From positions 2,604,001 through 2,668,000 of the forward strand of contig NZ_CP064654.1 of the NCBI RefSeq assembly GCF_015529805.1: a stretch of DNA of 64,000 bases, given 5' to 3'. The position numbers were made by a program, and so were the translations under genes. The notes below the pieces were generated by a model. That model saw nothing but the letters and a program-made list of their open reading frames with translations, was not told where the DNA came from and ran no database searches. Below are positions 1 to 8,750 of this stretch, in pieces (the stretch's first letter is position 1; each line of letters opens with the position of its first letter). The DNA is from Qipengyuania soli (GTDB taxonomy: Bacteria; Pseudomonadota; Alphaproteobacteria; Sphingomonadales; Sphingomonadaceae).

Positions 1-856
1 CGAGCACCATTCCAACATCGTCCCGTGGCAGATGGTGGCCGAGCGGACCGGCGCGCAGATCGACGTCTGCCCGTTGACCGAGGACCACCGGATCGATCTC
101 GGCGCGCTCGAGGCGCTGCTGACGCCGCGCACGAAACTGGTCGCGCTGGCCCATGTTTCCAACGTCCTGGGAAGCGTGCTCGACGCGCGGGCGGCGGCGG
201 ACCTGGCGCATTCGGTGGGGGCGAAAATCCTTCTCGACGGGTGCCAGGCGGCCCCACGCATGGCGCTCGACATGGTCGCGCTCGATTGCGACTTCTATGC
301 CTTCTCGGCGCACAAGCTGTATGGTCCGACAGGCATCGGCGTGTTGTGGGCGCGCGAGGACATCCTCGATGCCATGCCTCCCTGGCAGGGCGGCGGTGCG
401 ATGATCGAGCGGGTGACCTTCGACAAGACCACCTACGCCCCGCCGCCGCAGCGCTTCGAGGCTGGAACGCCGATGATCACCGAGGCGATCGCGCTCCATG
501 CGGCAATCGATTATGTCGCGGCGCTCGGCCCCGATGCCCTGTTCACCCATGAGGCGGCGCTGGCGCGGACCCTGCGCGAGGAACTGCGCAACTTGAACTC
601 GATCACCTTGTTCGGGCCGGAGGACAGCGCGGGCATCGTCAGCTTCGCGATGGAGGGGGTGCATCCGCACGACCTCGGCACCATATTGGATGAAGAGAAC
701 GTTGCGATCCGCGCCGGACACCATTGCGCGCAGCCGCTGATGGACCACCTCGGCGTACCTGCGACCGCCCGGGCCAGCTTCGGCCTCTATTCGGACGAAA
801 CCGACATTGCTGCGCTGCTGCGCGGCATCGAACGCACCCAGAGGATCTTCGGATGA
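1..856 (+). CDS. sufS: Cysteine desulfurase SufS (5' end outside window)
   Basis: PLP enzyme that removes sulfur from cysteine for Fe-S cluster assembly. About 285 codons are present; the N-terminus lies upstream of the window. The first codons read EHHSNIVPWQ, the conserved SufS segment carrying the PLP-stacking histidine. HVSNVLG and DGCQ follow. The PLP lysine is in SAHKLYGP (codon near 314-316) and the sulfur-accepting cysteine in GHHCAQP (near 725). The TGA stop overlaps the ATG of the SufT-like gene (ATGA at 853-856), so this is the end of a SUF operon whose sufBCD genes would lie upstream. Confidence 0.95.
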   Translation, partial: EHHSNIVPWQMVAERTGAQIDVCPLTEDHRIDLGALEALLTPRTKLVALAHVSNVLGSVLDARAAADLAHSVGAKILLDGCQAAPRMALDMVALDCDFYAFSAHKLYGPTGIGVLWAREDILDAMPPWQGGGAMIERVTFDKTTYAPPPQRFEAGTPMITEAIALHAAIDYVAALGPDALFTHEAALARTLREELRNLNSITLFGPEDSAGIVSFAMEGVHPHDLGTILDEENVAIRAGHHCAQPLMDHLGVPATARASFGLYSDETDIAALLRGIERTQRIFG

Positions 857-1356
857 GCGAGGACATGGACGACAAGGATTTCATCGCCGCCCCGGCTTCG
901 ATCGAGGACGTGCTCAGCAAGCCGCCCCGCGCCCGGGTTGAGGACGCCGTCGATCCCGACGAGACCGCGGGCGAGAAGCTCGAGCGCAAGCGCGACTACC
1001 TTGAGGGGTTCCTGCAGAAGAAGCCGGAAAACCTGCCCGCAGGCGCGCCGGGCGGCGAGCTGTACGAGGCGGTCGTCGCAGCGATGAAGGAAATCTACGA
1101 CCCGGAAATCCCGGTCAACATCTACGATCTCGGACTCATCTACGGGATCGATGTGACCGCTGATGCCGATGTCGCGATCACCATGACGCTGACTACGCCG
1201 CATTGCCCGGTTGCCGAATCGATGCCGGGCGAGGTCGAACTGCGCGCCGCTTCGGTGCCTGGCGTGCGCGATGCCGAGGTCAATCTCGTGTGGGATCCGC
1301 CATGGGGCCCGGACAAGATGACCGACGAGGCGCGCCTCGAACTGGGGATGTTGTGA
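853..1356 (+). CDS. sufT: SufT-like MIP18/DUF59 Fe-S assembly factor
   Basis: A 167-residue protein of the MIP18 (DUF59) family, which helps mature Fe-S proteins. The first ~70 residues are charged and poorly conserved. The C-terminal ~95 residues carry the family block DPEIPVNIYDLGLIY and the reactive cysteine in TTPHCPVAE, ending with VWDPPW. The start at 853 is chosen because it overlaps the sufS stop (ATGA) and gives a family-typical length. The stop overlaps the next ATG (TGATG), so sufS, sufT and sufA are probably translationally coupled. Confidence 0.9.
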   Translation: MSEDMDDKDFIAAPASIEDVLSKPPRARVEDAVDPDETAGEKLERKRDYLEGFLQKKPENLPAGAPGGELYEAVVAAMKEIYDPEIPVNIYDLGLIYGIDVTADADVAITMTLTTPHCPVAESMPGEVELRAASVPGVRDAEVNLVWDPPWGPDKMTDEARLELGML

Positions 1357-1715
1357 TGACCGAAACCCGCACCCGTCCCGCCCCCAAGGCTGCCGTCATC
1401 CTGACGCCGCGCGCCGAGGAGCGTATCGCCGAACTCATGGCCAAGGCGCCTGACGATGCCATCGGCGTGAAGCTGTCGACCCCGCGCCGCGGCTGTTCGG
1501 GCCTTGCCTATTCGGTCGACTACGTCAGCGAGGAAACGAAATTCGACGAGAAGATCGCCACCCCCGGCGGCATTTTCTATATCGATGGCGCCAGCGTGCT
1601 CTACCTCGTCGGCAGCACGATGGATTGGGTCGAGGACGATTTCACCGCCGGCTTTGTGTTCGACAACCCCAATGCCAAGGGCGCGTGCGGCTGCGGCGAG
1701 AGTTTCATGGTCTGA
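1356..1715 (+). CDS. sufA: A-type Fe-S carrier SufA/IscA/HesB family
   Basis: A 119-residue A-type carrier that hands Fe-S clusters to apoproteins. The three conserved cysteines are visible: one in RRGCSGL and two in GACGCGESF at the C-terminus. The N-terminal ~20 residues are an extension before the core that begins near VILTPRAEERI. The ATG overlaps the upstream TGA by one base. This is the last gene of the SUF segment. The stop codon runs into a 120-bp inverted-repeat element that may end the transcript. Confidence 0.93.
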   Translation: MTETRTRPAPKAAVILTPRAEERIAELMAKAPDDAIGVKLSTPRRGCSGLAYSVDYVSEETKFDEKIATPGGIFYIDGASVLYLVGSTMDWVEDDFTAGFVFDNPNAKGACGCGESFMV

Positions 1716-1833
1716 ATTTCTCCAGCTTCGGCTGCAAACCGCGCCGTCCTGCGCTTCCGGTGCTCACGGGCCGTATGCCCGCTCCGCTCCGGTTCTCGGT
1801 CGTCACGACTTTCGCTCGAACCTGAAGAAATTC
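1714..1833. repeat. 120-bp element with inverted terminal repeats
   Basis: The intergenic stretch after sufA starts GAATTTCTCCAGCTTCG and ends with the near reverse complement of it (15 of the first 17 bases match). It fills almost the whole gap between sufA and the convergent lipoprotein gene. It has no credible ORF. It could be a MITE/REP-like palindromic unit or a large bidirectional terminator structure. I saw no second copy in the window. Confidence 0.45.
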
Positions 1834-1840
1834 CCGTGTC

Positions 1841-2266
1841 TCAGCGCCTGAGCGCCCGTACGCAGGCGGCACGGTCGACGTCGAGCCCGTCGCTCGCGCG
1901 GCGCGCATCTACGTAGGTCGCGCTGGGTTCGGCGCGCGGCTGCAGCGGGTAGAGGTAGACATCGAGCACGCAGGCATCGCCGACGAACTGCAGCTTGCGC
2001 ACATCCCCCTCCTTCACCGCCAGTCGCGGCGGGCCGAAAATGTTGGCGAGGGCGGTTTCGTTCTTCCCGATCACGCCCTCCAACCCCGGCAGGTTCATCA
2101 CCTTGGGCGCGCGGAAAGCGGTGGTGGAGGGCGCGGGCTGCGTCACCTGCGGCGGCGGCGCGGACCTGACGACCGGTCGCTGTGGCGCTGGCGCGCCCAC
2201 CTGGGGCGCGGGGTTCGATCCGCATGCGGCGAGGAGCGGGATGAGGAGGATGGGGAGTCTACGCAT
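1841..2266 (-). CDS. Small proline-rich lipoprotein, function unknown
   Basis: A 141-residue predicted lipoprotein. The start at 2266 gives MRRLPILLIPLLAAC, a short basic n-region, hydrophobic core and LAAC lipobox with Cys15. A Pro/Ala/Gln-rich linker follows (about residues 18-50). The C-terminal ~90 residues hold GLEGVIGKNETALANIFGPP, a pattern common in small alphaproteobacterial outer-membrane lipoproteins of unknown role. It overlaps the end of the upstream EI24-family gene by 8 bases, so the two are probably one transcript. Confidence 0.75.
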   Translation of the reverse strand: MRRLPILLIPLLAACGSNPAPQVGAPAPQRPVVRSAPPPQVTQPAPSTTAFRAPKVMNLPGLEGVIGKNETALANIFGPPRLAVKEGDVRKLQFVGDACVLDVYLYPLQPRAEPSATYVDARRASDGLDVDRAACVRALRR

Positions 2267-2951
2267 GAAGTCTTTCGGTCCGCCCGCGATGGACGAGGTG
2301 GGTTGCACTCGCCGCGCCGAGCACGGGTGCGAGAAGATTGACGAAGGGAACGAGCAGCATGGCCGCGACGATGCCGCCGAGCGCGAAGCGGGTCAGAGCA
2401 CCGATGGGCGCGATCTCGTCCGCATTCCGGCGATGGCGCAGCCAGACCATGTCCTGCAATTCGCGGCCCAGTAGCAGCGCGTTGACCGTCCAGAAGACGA
2501 GCGCGGTGCCGATACCGGTCACCAGTAGGGCCGCGGCAAGCGGTAGGGCGAGGAGGTTAAACCCTACGGTCCTTCCGAGCGAGCGAAGGCTGTTCGCCAG
2601 TTCCTCCCGCAGCGGGAGTCGCCGCAGGCTGGCAGCGGCGTGGGGATAGTGTCGCGATTCGACGGCCTCGACGACCTCGTCAGCGAAGAATTGCAGGACA
2701 AAAAGCGCAACCACACGAAACAGCAACCACGCGGCTACCAGCATCCCCGCCGCGGCGAGCAGCGCGCCGAACCCTTGCGGGTCGCCCCCGGCATAGCGCT
2801 CCAGCGCGGCCTCGAGGAGGAAATAGAGCCCGACACCAAGCCCTGCGAAAATACCCAGCGATATCAGCGCGGTCTTGCCGAGAACCCGGAGGATTGCCGG
2901 ATCGCCGAGCTGGCCGACCGAGAGGGCAAGGGCGCGCATGAGCGAGGTCAT
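2259..2951 (-). CDS. EI24/CysZ-like membrane protein
   Basis: A 230-residue multi-pass inner-membrane protein. Several hydrophobic segments are visible: ALISLGIFAGLGVGLYFLL, LLAAAGMLVAAWLLF, LLALPLAAALLVTGIGTALVFW, and a C-terminal segment ending MLLVPFVNLLAPVLGAA. Segment order and the motif LLGRELQDMVWLRHR near the third helix match the EI24 (PF07264) family, which includes CysZ sulfate permease-like proteins. No substrate can be assigned. An alternative ATG lies 12 bases downstream (2939). It reads into the lipoprotein gene. Confidence 0.75.
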   Translation of the reverse strand: MTSLMRALALSVGQLGDPAILRVLGKTALISLGIFAGLGVGLYFLLEAALERYAGGDPQGFGALLAAAGMLVAAWLLFRVVALFVLQFFADEVVEAVESRHYPHAAASLRRLPLREELANSLRSLGRTVGFNLLALPLAAALLVTGIGTALVFWTVNALLLGRELQDMVWLRHRRNADEIAPIGALTRFALGGIVAAMLLVPFVNLLAPVLGAASATHLVHRGRTERLHA

Positions 2952-3064
2952 CAGGCGGCGGACTTGGCGGCGTGGTGCGCCCGAGTCAACGCCGCCCTTG
3001 GCCAATGCCCGACGAACCGCTAACCGCGCCCGACGTATCCAGAATCCCCCTACCCGGAGTACCC

Positions 3065-4060
3065 ATGACCGAACCCCGCTACGACGTCATCGCGATCGGT
3101 AATGCCATCGTCGACGTGATGTCCCCCTGCACCGACGAGCTGATCGAGGAGCTCGGCCTCGCCAAGGGCGGGATGACGCTGGTGGACGAAGACGGCGCCC
3201 GCCGCCTCTACGATGCCATGGGTCCGGCGAAGGAAATTTCCGGCGGCTCGGCGGCCAATACGCTTGCCGGCATGTCGGCACTGGGCGCGCAGTGCGCCTT
3301 CATCGGCCAGGTCGCGAAGGACCAGCTTGGCGACGTCTTCAGCCACGACATTCGCGCCGTCGGCATCGATTTCGACACGCCTGCACGCGAAGGCCAGCCT
3401 TCCACCGCGCGCTGCCTGATCTTCGTTACGCCCGATGGCGAGCGGACGATGAACACCTTTCTCGGCGCGAGCCAGTTCCTGCCGCCCGCCGCTCTCGACG
3501 ACGAAACCATCGCCAGCGCCGCGATCCTCTATCTCGAAGGCTATCTGTGGGACCCCGAAGAGCCGCGCAGTGCCATGCGCCGCGCGATCGAGGTCGCGCG
3601 CAAGGCTGGTCGCAAGGTCGCCTTCACGGCCAGCGAAAGCTTCGTCATCGACCGCCATGGCGACGATTTCCGCGCGCTCATCGACGAAGGCCAGATCGAC
3701 ATCCTCTTCGTCAACGAACACGAACTCGCCTCCCTGACCGGGGAGAGCGATTTCGAGAAGGGTGTTGCGGCGGTTGCGGGCAAGGTTCCCGTGCTCGTCG
3801 CCACGCGCAGTGCCAAGGGCGCCATCGCGGTAGCGCATGGCGTGCGCGCCGAAGTCGAGGCGGAGCCGGTTGCACAGGTGGTCGACACCACGGGCGCGGG
3901 CGACCTCTTTGCCGCCGGGTTCCTTACCGGCCATGCCCGTGGCGCCAGTCTCGAGCGGTGCCTGCGCATGGGTGCGATCTGCGCCGCTGAGATCATCTCG
4001 CACTACGGCGCGCGCAGCGAGGTCGACTTGAGGGCGCTGGTGGCTGAAAAGCTCGGCTAA
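3065..4060 (+). CDS. PfkB-family adenosine kinase
   Basis: A 331-residue ribokinase-fold sugar/nucleoside kinase that would phosphorylate adenosine to AMP with ATP. The N-terminus reads YDVIAIGNAIVDV, followed by the substrate-binding GGSAANTLAG. The C-terminal signature DTTGAGDLFAAGFL places the catalytic Asp at residue 280. Start 3065 follows GGAG about 7 bases upstream; the frame also stays open upstream to 2972 but without support. The TAA stop overlaps the stop of the convergent VOC gene by four bases. Adenosine kinase rather than fructokinase is inferred from overall resemblance to alphaproteobacterial homologues. Confidence 0.85.
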   Translation: MTEPRYDVIAIGNAIVDVMSPCTDELIEELGLAKGGMTLVDEDGARRLYDAMGPAKEISGGSAANTLAGMSALGAQCAFIGQVAKDQLGDVFSHDIRAVGIDFDTPAREGQPSTARCLIFVTPDGERTMNTFLGASQFLPPAALDDETIASAAILYLEGYLWDPEEPRSAMRRAIEVARKAGRKVAFTASESFVIDRHGDDFRALIDEGQIDILFVNEHELASLTGESDFEKGVAAVAGKVPVLVATRSAKGAIAVAHGVRAEVEAEPVAQVVDTTGAGDLFAAGFLTGHARGASLERCLRMGAICAAEIISHYGARSEVDLRALVAEKLG

Positions 4061-4401
4061 AGGTCCGGACGCAGCGTCCGGTCGATCTCCATCAGTTCGA
4101 CCGGGGCGCCGCGCACTTCAACGAAGGCCACGCGCACGCCCTTGCTCGGCGAGTTGGGCGCGATAAGCACCTTGTGATCCGCCATTGCCGCTTCGAGGTC
4201 GTCCACCTCGAAGGCGACGTGCGGCACGGTCTTGACGAGATCGGGGTAGGGCGCACCCTCCCAGTATCGCTGCCACTGGATGCCGAAGGGGTTGTCCTGG
4301 TGATCGCTGACGGTGATCTGCAGGTGCGGCAGGTCGATTTCGCCCTCGAACCCGTCCTGCGTCGGAATGCCGATATGGTTGAAGCGTGCGCCCTTGATCA
4401 T
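4057..4401 (-). CDS. VOC/glyoxalase-superfamily protein
   Basis: A 114-residue single-domain member of the vicinal oxygen chelate superfamily. The paired beta-alpha-beta-beta pattern is visible: FNHIGIPT at the N-terminus (His9 at a usual metal-ligand position), then VPHVAFEVDDLEAAM and VELMEI at the end, where Glu is often a ligand. Substrate unknown. Start 4401 is preferred over the longer open frame because the fold begins at residue 5. It lies immediately downstream of the cytochrome c gene on the same strand. Confidence 0.8.
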   Translation of the reverse strand: MIKGARFNHIGIPTQDGFEGEIDLPHLQITVSDHQDNPFGIQWQRYWEGAPYPDLVKTVPHVAFEVDDLEAAMADHKVLIAPNSPSKGVRVAFVEVRGAPVELMEIDRTLRPDL

Positions 4402-4417
4402 CGCACGCCGCCCATGT

Positions 4418-4822
4418 TCAATAGACCGGCTTTTCGTAGTTCGGGTCGCGCAATCGCAGCATGTGGCGCGCGATCGTTTCGACCTGCTTCTGGTTGAGGT
4501 CGAAATCCATTTCCTCGGGATAATTGTGCGCGTCGGCCAGCCAGATCGCCAGGGTCGCATCGGTCAGCCCCGGGCTGTTGGCGATATCGGCGAAAGGCGG
4601 AGACTTGGGGTTGGGCGAAAGGCCCGGCGGCTCGACTGCGTGGCAACCGCCGCATGCTGCCTGCGCAAAGGCAAGGTCGGTGGCGGCGTCGGTCCCGCCT
4701 TCCTCCGCGAGGATAGGTCTCGGAACTGACGAGACATGGGTCGCACCGGGTTCACTGGTCGCAATGCAGGACGTCAGCGCGATGGCGAAGCCGGCGATGA
4801 GGGCGGGTGTGCGATAGGCCAT
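4418..4822 (-). CDS. Small c-type cytochrome lipoprotein
   Basis: A 134-residue exported cytochrome c. It has a signal sequence with probable lipobox LTSC (Cys19), the haem attachment motif CGGCH at residues 57-61, and Met residues around 93 and 109 as candidate axial ligands. This is the size of a class I mono-haem cytochrome anchored to the periplasmic face of the membrane. The redox partner is not evident from the neighbours. The next gene downstream is the VOC protein, 16 bases away. Confidence 0.85.
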   Translation of the reverse strand: MAYRTPALIAGFAIALTSCIATSEPGATHVSSVPRPILAEEGGTDAATDLAFAQAACGGCHAVEPPGLSPNPKSPPFADIANSPGLTDATLAIWLADAHNYPEEMDFDLNQKQVETIARHMLRLRDPNYEKPVY

Positions 4823-4893
4823 AGGACAATTGTGCGCCCGCCATGGCTGTCAGATCAACTGCAAAATCGGCACTGCTGCTTGCGCGCCCTGCG

Positions 4894-6171
4894 TCACGCG
4901 TCGCGTTCGCGCCTCACCTCGCGCTGGCCGATGTCGCGGCGGCAGAAGCCATCGGGAAAATCGATTGCGTCGACGGCAGCATAGGCCTTGCGCTGCGCGT
5001 CGGTCGCGCTTGCGCCCTTGGCGGTAACGTTGAGAACGCGTCCGCCGCTTGCGACCAGCTTTCCGCCATCCATCGTCGTGCCGGCGTGGAAGACCTTGGC
5101 CCCGTCGGTCTCGGCATTTCCGAGATCGATGGCGCCGCCCTTCTTGGGCGTGCCGGGATAACCCTCGGCCGCCATGACCACCGTCAGCGCGAATTCGTCC
5201 GCCAGCTTCGGCGCGGCGACTTCGCCCAGCTTCCCCTGCGCGCAGGCGAGCATCAGTTCGACGAGGTCGTTTTCCAGCCGCATCATCAGCACCTGGCACT
5301 CGGGATCGCCGAAGCGGGCGTTGTATTCGATCAGCTGCGGCCCCTCGCTCGTCAGCATCAGCCCGGCATAGAGGACGCCCGAATAGGGCATGCCCTCTTC
5401 GCGCATGGTCCTGACCGTCGGCTCGACGATTTCGCGCATGGCGCGGGCCTGCAGCGCCTCGGTCAGCACGGGTGCGGGCGAATAGGCACCCATGCCGCCG
5501 GTGTTGGGACCGGTGTCGCCATCGCCGACGCGCTTGTGGTCCTGCGCGGTGCCGATGGGAGTGATGGTCGTGCCGTCGGTGAGCGCAAAGAAGCTCGCCT
5601 CTTCGCCGGTGAGGAACTGCTCGATCACCACCTCGCTCCCGGCGGCGCCGAACTGGCCGTCGAACATGTCGTGAAGCGCGTGCTGCGCTTCATCGCGCGT
5701 TTCGGCGATGATCACGCCCTTGCCCGCCGCGAGGCCATCGGCCTTGAGCACGAAGGGCGGGTCGAAGCGTTTCAGCGCGCCCCAGGCCTGTTCGAGCGAG
5801 GCGCAGCGTTCGTAGCGGGCTGTGGGAATGTTGGCCCGCTTACACAGCTCCTTGGTGAAGCCCTTGCTCCCTTCGAGCTGCGCTGCCTGCCTGGAGGGAC
5901 CGAAGGTATCGATCCCCGCGGCGCGGAGCGAATCCGCAAGCCCGTCGACCAGTGGCGCCTCGGGCCCGATGACCACGAGAGCGATGTCGTTTTCGCGCAC
6001 GAAAGCGATTACTGCGTCATGGTCGGTCGCGTCGAGCGCGACGCATTCCGCCTCCTGCGCAATGCCGGGATTGCCTGGCGCGGCCCACAGCTTGTCGCAC
6101 ATGGGCGATTGCGCCAGCTTCCACGCCAGCGCATGTTCGCGCCCACCGCTGCCGAGCAGAAGGATATTCAT
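4894..6171 (-). CDS. purD: Phosphoribosylamine-glycine ligase PurD
   Basis: ATP-grasp enzyme making GAR from 5-phosphoribosylamine and glycine in purine synthesis. It is 425 residues, full length. It begins [19 protein letters not shown] and carries [22 protein letters not shown] and [11 protein letters not shown], all hallmark PurD blocks. Its ATG overlaps the divergent xseA ATG inside a CATG tetranucleotide at 6169-6172, so each ribosome-binding site lies inside the other gene's coding sequence. Confidence 0.97.
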   Translation of the reverse strand: MNILLLGSGGREHALAWKLAQSPMCDKLWAAPGNPGIAQEAECVALDATDHDAVIAFVRENDIALVVIGPEAPLVDGLADSLRAAGIDTFGPSRQAAQLEGSKGFTKELCKRANIPTARYERCASLEQAWGALKRFDPPFVLKADGLAAGKGVIIAETRDEAQHALHDMFDGQFGAAGSEVVIEQFLTGEEASFFALTDGTTITPIGTAQDHKRVGDGDTGPNTGGMGAYSPAPVLTEALQARAMREIVEPTVRTMREEGMPYSGVLYAGLMLTSEGPQLIEYNARFGDPECQVLMMRLENDLVELMLACAQGKLGEVAAPKLADEFALTVVMAAEGYPGTPKKGGAIDLGNAETDGAKVFHAGTTMDGGKLVASGGRVLNVTAKGASATDAQRKAYAAVDAIDFPDGFCRRDIGQREVRRERDA

Positions 6172-7567
6172 GGCCGACGTTCCCCAGGATTACGAAGATG
6201 AAGATGAGGGGCTGGTAGCGAAGGGTCGCGCCGGGGACAACGCCGAGCCGCTCTCGATCAGCGAAATCTCGCAGATGCTGAAGCGCACGGTCGAGGACCG
6301 TTTCGGCTTCGTGCGCCTGCGCGGCGAGCTGTCGGGAGTGAAGCGGGCGGCATCGGGCCATCTCTATTGCGCGCTTAAGGACGACAAGGCGGTCATCGAC
6401 GGGGTGATGTGGCGCGGCAGTGCCGAGCGCCTGCCGTTCCGGCCGGAGGACGGGCTGGAGGTCGTCGCCAGCGGCAAGCTCACCACCTATCCTGGCCGCT
6501 CCAAGTACCAGATCGTCATCGACCGCATGGAGCTTGCGGGCGAGGGCGCACTGCTCGCGCTGCTCGAGAAGACCCGTGCACGGCTGGCGGCGGAGGGACT
6601 GTTCGACGAACGCCGCAAGCGGGCGCTGCCGTTCCTGCCGAGGACCATCGGCGTCGTCACATCGCCTACCGGCGCGGTCATTCGCGACATCCTCCACCGC
6701 CTTGCCGACCGCTTTCCCACTCGCGTCATCGTCTGGCCGGTGCTGGTGCAGGGGCAGGGCGCGGCAGAGCAGGTGGCCGCGGCAGTGCGCGGCTTCTCCG
6801 CCATGCCCGAGGGCCATCCGGACCGCCCCGACCTCGTCATCGTCGCGCGCGGTGGCGGCTCGATCGAGGACCTGTGGTCCTTCAACGAGGAGGTCGTCGT
6901 CCGCGCCATCGCCGAATGCTCGATCCCCACGATCAGCGCGGTCGGGCACGAAACGGACACGACGCTGGCCGACTATGCCGCCGACCGCCGCGCACCCACA
7001 CCCACCGCGGCCGCCGAAATGGCCGTGCCGGTGCGCGCCGAACTCGCCGCGACGCTCAAGGATTTCGGTGCGCGCAAGGAGCGCGCTATTCTGCGGCCCG
7101 TGCAGCTGGGGCGCGAACGGCTGGAAGCGCGCGTCCAGCGCCTGCCGCGGCCCGAGGCACTGCTCCAGCCGCAGGCGCAGCGCCTCGACGATCTGGTGGG
7201 GCGCCTCGGAAATGGCTTGCGGGAAAGGGCCAATCGGGCGCGCGAGCGGCTCCAGTCGGATCGCGCACGGCTCAATGCCCCGCTGCTCAGGGCCAGAATC
7301 GAGCGGGCGCAGGACCGGTTGAGCGCGGTGGCGCGGCTGATGATCTCGCTCGATCCCGACAATGTGCTCCAGCGCGGCTATGTCCGGGTGGTCGGATCGG
7401 GCGGCACGGTGACCGACAAGGCGGTCGCTGCGAAGGAGGCCCTGCTGACCCTCAAGTTCCGCGACGGCGACCTTGCGGTTACTCCATCCGCCAGTGCATC
7501 GCCCCCGGTGCGGCGCAAGCCCGCGCCCCAGGGAACGCCGCCGAAGCAGGACGATTTGTTCGGATAG
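6170..7567 (+). CDS. xseA: Exodeoxyribonuclease VII large subunit XseA
   Basis: Large subunit of ExoVII, which degrades single-stranded DNA in repair. It is 465 residues. An OB-fold N-terminal domain begins near residue 28 with [15 protein letters not shown] and includes [11 protein letters not shown]. The catalytic domain holds [26 protein letters not shown] and [29 protein letters not shown] coiled-coil C-terminal region follows. The first ~27 residues are an acidic extension, so the true start could be a little downstream of the ATG at 6170. Confidence 0.96.
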   Translation: MADVPQDYEDEDEGLVAKGRAGDNAEPLSISEISQMLKRTVEDRFGFVRLRGELSGVKRAASGHLYCALKDDKAVIDGVMWRGSAERLPFRPEDGLEVVASGKLTTYPGRSKYQIVIDRMELAGEGALLALLEKTRARLAAEGLFDERRKRALPFLPRTIGVVTSPTGAVIRDILHRLADRFPTRVIVWPVLVQGQGAAEQVAAAVRGFSAMPEGHPDRPDLVIVARGGGSIEDLWSFNEEVVVRAIAECSIPTISAVGHETDTTLADYAADRRAPTPTAAAEMAVPVRAELAATLKDFGARKERAILRPVQLGRERLEARVQRLPRPEALLQPQAQRLDDLVGRLGNGLRERANRARERLQSDRARLNAPLLRARIERAQDRLSAVARLMISLDPDNVLQRGYVRVVGSGGTVTDKAVAAKEALLTLKFRDGDLAVTPSASASPPVRRKPAPQGTPPKQDDLFG

Positions 7568-7591
7568 GCCCGAAGTGCTAGGAGCGCGGCC

Positions 7592-7801
7592 ATGCTGATG
7601 AACAAGAACTCGACCCCCTCCAACGGCGAGGCCCGGCTCCATTACGGGCCGAGCGGCTTTCGCGTACTTCGCGCCGGCCAGTTCGTGACCTGTGCGATGA
7701 GCGGCGTGCCCATCGCGCTCGAGGAGCTGCGTTACTGGTCGGTCGAGTACCAGGAACCCTACGCGACTGCGCAACTGGCGACCGAGCGACTGAAGCCGTG
7801 A
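7592..7801 (+). CDS. DUF2093 small conserved protein
   Basis: A 69-residue protein matching the DUF2093 family, which is widespread in alphaproteobacteria and uncharacterised. Visible family features are LHYGPSGFRVLRAGQFVTCAMSG and the ELRYWSVEYQEPYA block. It lies 24 bases after xseA. Its TGA overlaps the GTG start of the LytM peptidase (GTGA), so it sits in an xseA-DUF2093-peptidase operon. No function can be assigned. Confidence 0.85.
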   Translation: MLMNKNSTPSNGEARLHYGPSGFRVLRAGQFVTCAMSGVPIALEELRYWSVEYQEPYATAQLATERLKP

Positions 7802-8736
7802 CCGCGCGCCGGGTCGCACCGCTCCTTCCGACTATCGCCCTTGCCGCCTGCGTCCCGGCATCCGAGCCGGTCGGGACGAGCGTTCCTGTGCCGGTGGCGG
7901 AGACGGTCCAGCCGATTCGCACCCCCGCTCCCACCCCTGCGCCCGCCAGCATGCCGCCATCGGCAGTCTCCTCGCGCCCGCAGGTCTTCACCTTCGCCGG
8001 CGAACTTACGCAGGGCGGCTTCCTGCGCGGCACCGTGCCCGGCGGCGCAGTGTCGGTGAAGCTGGATGGCGAGGATGTCGCCTTCGGCAGCGACGGGCGC
8101 TTCTTCGCCGCTTTCGACCGCGACGCAGGCACCAATGCCACGCTGGTCGCGACCATGCCCGACGGGCGCGAGATCCGCAGTCCCGTCAGCATATCCCCGC
8201 GCGACTGGCAGATCGAGCGCATCAATGTCGCCCGCACCCCGGGCGGCGCATCCGATTCGTACATGAAGATCCGCCAGCCCGAGCTCGACGCGATCTGGGC
8301 ATCGCGGCAGAAGCAGACCGGGGCGCAAGGCTGGCAGCAGGAGTTCATCTGGCCGGTGAAGGGCCGCATCTCGGGCCGCTTCGGTTCGCAGCGCATCTAT
8401 CGCGGCGAGCCCGGCGCCTACCACACGGGCCTCGACATCTCGTCCGGGACCAGCGGCACACCCTATGTGGCGCCGGCTGACGGCGTCGTCGTGCTCGCGG
8501 TGCAGGGTTACAGCCTCGAGGGCAACCTCCTGATCATCGACCATGGCAACGGGCTCAACAGCGCCTTCCTCCATTCCTCGCGGCTGTATGTAAAGGAAGG
8601 GGACGTGGTGAAGCAGGGCCAGCATATCGGCGATATCGGCATGTCGGGCCGCGCCACCGGCCCGCACCTGCACTGGAGCATCAAGTGGCACGAGGCGCGC
8701 CTCGATCCGCTGCTTTTCACCGGGCCGATGGACTGA
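7798..8736 (+). CDS. M23/LytM-type peptidase, lipoprotein
   Basis: A 312-residue envelope peptidase of the M23 family (lysostaphin-type peptidoglycan endopeptidases). GTG start at 7798, coupled to the preceding stop. The signal sequence ends in the lipobox LAAC. A Pro/Ala linker follows, then a beta-rich middle domain. The C-terminal LytM domain contains the zinc motifs HTGLD and GPHLHW, both intact, so it is probably catalytically active rather than an EnvC-like activator. Domain order and lipidation fit a cell-wall remodelling role. Confidence 0.9.
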   Translation: MTARRVAPLLPTIALAACVPASEPVGTSVPVPVAETVQPIRTPAPTPAPASMPPSAVSSRPQVFTFAGELTQGGFLRGTVPGGAVSVKLDGEDVAFGSDGRFFAAFDRDAGTNATLVATMPDGREIRSPVSISPRDWQIERINVARTPGGASDSYMKIRQPELDAIWASRQKQTGAQGWQQEFIWPVKGRISGRFGSQRIYRGEPGAYHTGLDISSGTSGTPYVAPADGVVVLAVQGYSLEGNLLIIDHGNGLNSAFLHSSRLYVKEGDVVKQGQHIGDIGMSGRATGPHLHWSIKWHEARLDPLLFTGPMD

Positions 8737-8750
8737 CGGCCCCGGGAGGA

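Noticed and set aside
6017-7819. 600-codon open frame antisense to xseA and its neighbours
   Set aside because: High GC leaves many long antisense frames. It lies opposite xseA and parts of adjacent genes with clear families, shows no motif, and has no RBS.
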